From Lepidostoma basale (taxonomy: Eukaryota; Arthropoda; Insecta; Trichoptera; Lepidostomatidae), in contig JAHDVF020001036.1 of NCBI GenBank assembly GCA_022606425.2, forward strand, positions 124,001 through 188,000: 64,000 bases of DNA, written 5' to 3'. The translations under genes were made by a program, and so were the position numbers. Position 1 is the first letter of the stretch, and each line of letters begins with the position of its first letter. The notes below the pieces were generated by a model, which was not told the origin of the DNA, did not search any database, and worked only from the letters and a program-made list of their open reading frames with translations. Below are positions 62,337 to 64,000 of the stretch, piece by piece.

Positions 62337-62967
62337 GGTGTTTTTTTTAGAGGTTAGGTTTTTAAATTCGCTACATTGTTTCTACAGAATGTAAATTTGA
62401 CAGTTGACAGATGATTTGTAATCAATACGTTTTGCCATTTTATCCAGTTGCTCAATAAAGGTGTAGAAAATTGAACTTCACGATTGCGCTTCACTCGAGT
62501 TAGCCGTGGCGCGCATATGCCCGAAATCATATTTAAACAATAATGGCATAAAATTATCTATTAAAAAAGCCAAAATCATAGACATTAACATTATTTTAAT
62601 GTGTAATTTTTATTTATTTTGAATTTGTATACCTCTAAAAAACACCTTTTATGTAACAATATGCATAAGGGCGTTTTTTTAGAGGAATACAAATTCAAAA
62701 AAAAACACGTTTAAATAATGTAAATGTCTATGATATTAGATTTATTTAATAAATAATTTTATGCCATTATTGTTTAAATATGATTTCAGGCATGTGAGCG
62801 CGACGGCTAGCTCGAATGAAGCGCAATCGTGAAGTCTAATTTTCGACAACTTTATCGAGTAATTGGGTAAAATGGCAAAACGTACTGACTACAAATCTAC
62901 TGTCAAATTGACAGTCTGTAGAAACAATGTTGCCAGTTTAAAAACCAAACCTTAAAAAAAACATCCT
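62337..62967. mobile_element. Two copies of one MITE in inverted orientation
   Basis: Left arm 62337-62645, right arm 62665-62967, about 20 bp between. Each arm itself has inverted ends (GTGTTTTTTTTAGAGGTTAG; ACCTCTAAAAAACACC). Shared interior includes CGTTTTGCCATTTTATCC and CACGATTGCGCTTCA. No coding frame; superfamily unknown. Confidence 0.75.
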
Positions 62968-62974
62968 ATATGAA

Positions 62975-63065
62975 CTACACTGAAGATGGAGACTGCGACG
63001 ATCTCCTAAACGTCGGATGAGAAAGACAAGTTACGCGGATATTCCCGAGATCTCAAAAAACATAT
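62975..63065 (+). mobile_element. Hh7 half with damaged hammerhead
   Basis: CTGAAGA at 62980, stem GGAGA/TCTCC, but TAAAC for GAAAC, then GTCGG and GAGAAAGACAAGTTACGCG. Arm differs from the 42.7-kb copy. Confidence 0.6.
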
Positions 63066-63098
63066 TAAGTGTTACCAATAGTAAAAATCTTTACAATA

Positions 63099-63456
63099 TA
63101 TAGTTTACCTTCTTCTTCTCCTTCCTCCTAGTTTAGATCGTATAACCTGTGTTTGTGATGGTGATTTGTCCCGAGAAGATGATGTGCAGCCATCTCTCCA
63201 TCTTTTTGGCGGCCTTCCTGGTAATCTCTTGCTACTTGGGTTTTCATCTGTAACAATTTTTGCAATTCTTGTATTCTCCATCCAGTATCTCCAGAAACGC
63301 TTTCTGCTTCTTCCCCATCTTACTATGACCTCAACACCACATACAGACCTTATCGTTTCATTGCTGATCCGATCTCTAAGGGTTTTGCCTGCGATGGAGC
63401 GTAGGGTTCGCATTTTTGAAGAAACAGTAGAATGAAGCAGAAGCAGAAATGAACGT
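63099..63456 (-). pseudogene. LINE-D C-terminus with long TSD
   Basis: Open on minus: MRTLRSIAGKTLRDRISNET, RSVCGVEVIVRWGRSRKRF, SSKRLPGRPPKRWRDG, ending in RRRRR from a GAAGAAG tail. Flanks 63072-63098 and 63457-63482 (TTACCAA..GTAAAAATCTTTACAAT) duplicate with two mismatches. The copy shows the native C-terminus of LINE-D. Confidence 0.8.
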
Positions 63457-63482
63457 TTACCAACGGTAAAAATCTTTACAAT

Positions 63483-64000
63483 TATTCGATACAGTTAAGT
63501 TTATATTAATCACCCTACGTATTTGAACGTACGTGATACGTTCACTTTGATTGTACCATTCTGCGCTATCCCGTATCACGTATGCGTTTGAGAAAAAGTA
63601 ATGTACCTAAAATGTACAAACTGTTAGGGATACGCGTGTGTGCCAACAACACGTGAGTACAAGTCTTTACAAGTATGATAGTTTTACAGGGGGCAGGCGA
63701 AGTGGGCGGCCGAGTATTTGACATTTCGTAATTTAAAAAAAATAAAAGTAATATCTAATTTAATTTCATTTAAAAAACCTGCTTTTTCTTACACGTTTCT
63801 CGGAAAATAACCTGAAGGTAGGGCGGTTAAAATGCAAATTTTCCAGTATATTAATACAAAATTAGATATAAAATAAAGTAAAAAAATATGTTTTGTGAAA
63901 AGTTATGTTCCATTCCTTGTTATCCTGTTTGTAGAGTTTCAAGCAGAGCGTATTCTTGTGTGTCTACAATATATTCGTAATACAATTAAAACCAGGATAT
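63483..64000. other. No recognised gene
   Basis: Contains an inverted pair GTACGTGATACG / CGTATCACGTATGC (63530-63585). The rest is AT-rich. Confidence 0.4.

Noticed and set aside
1..64000. CRISPR array or bacterial operons
   Set aside because: Repeats are dispersed transposable elements; no evenly spaced direct repeats with unique spacers, no prokaryotic gene layout.

Overview
This window looks like repeat-dense, gene-poor DNA from an arthropod, most likely an insect. The evidence is AT-rich sequence, at least a dozen lineages of non-LTR retrotransposon (LINE) debris, tRNA-derived SINEs, MITEs and a short (TTAGG)n tract. I found no host gene I can defend and nothing bacterial. Family names used here (LINE-A to LINE-M, NonA-1, SINE-T, Hh1 to Hh8, FB3) are local labels, not database names.

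LINEs. Nearly all protein-coding signal is LINE reverse transcriptase, mostly 5'-truncated so that only the C-terminal part survives (GRPRxxW-type tails). The best copy is LINE-A at 18564-19676 (minus strand). It carries an intact YADD box, has one nonsense codon and is flanked by a 26-bp target-site duplication (TSD). LINE-A debris occurs more than 20 times, in both orientations. Other lineages are a Jockey-like one (LINE-J), an L2/CR1-like one (LINE-L) and several with RTE-like C-termini (LINE-B, C, D, E, F, G, H, I, K, M). 3' tails are short tandem repeats (TTAG, TTG, GAA, GAT, TTGAT), not poly(A).

Non-autonomous retroelements. NonA-1 (about 660 bp full length; five copies) shares its last ~60 bp and TTAG tail with LINE-A and has 8-15 bp TSDs, so it appears to be mobilised by LINE-A. 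SINE-T is a tRNA-headed SINE with A and B boxes and an (AAT)n tail.

The most striking content is a set of short (about 110-300 bp) elements, usually head-to-head foldbacks. Their inner segment reads as a hammerhead self-cleaving ribozyme: a CUGANGA-type core, a stem-II hairpin, GAAA, a self-complementary stem-III block and a UC or UU cleavage site. At least eight families share this plan with different stem sequences. One monomeric copy (15050-15160) has a perfect 15-bp TSD, implying retrotransposition. Known relatives of this arrangement are the hammerheads of Penelope-like elements and retrozymes; assignment to either is inference.

Layout. 1-9 kb: foldbacks, LINE-B, LINE-A, a hAT-type MITE. 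9-16 kb: Hh1 cluster, nested Hh3/Hh5 and a long inverted repeat. 16-18 kb: quiet, with a candidate recursive splice site at its left edge. 18-26 kb: best LINE-A copy, Hh4/Hh6, two Harbinger-like MITEs. 26-35 kb: LINE-J/D, full-length NonA-1, tandem LINE-A. 35-48 kb: an unknown decayed coding element, LINE-H/C/D/G, SINE-T interrupted by a poly(A) retroposon, microsatellites. 48-64 kb: LINE-J, LINE-K, LINE-L, more hammerhead elements, a segmental duplication and a MITE pair in inverted orientation. Nested insertions give a relative chronology in many places.
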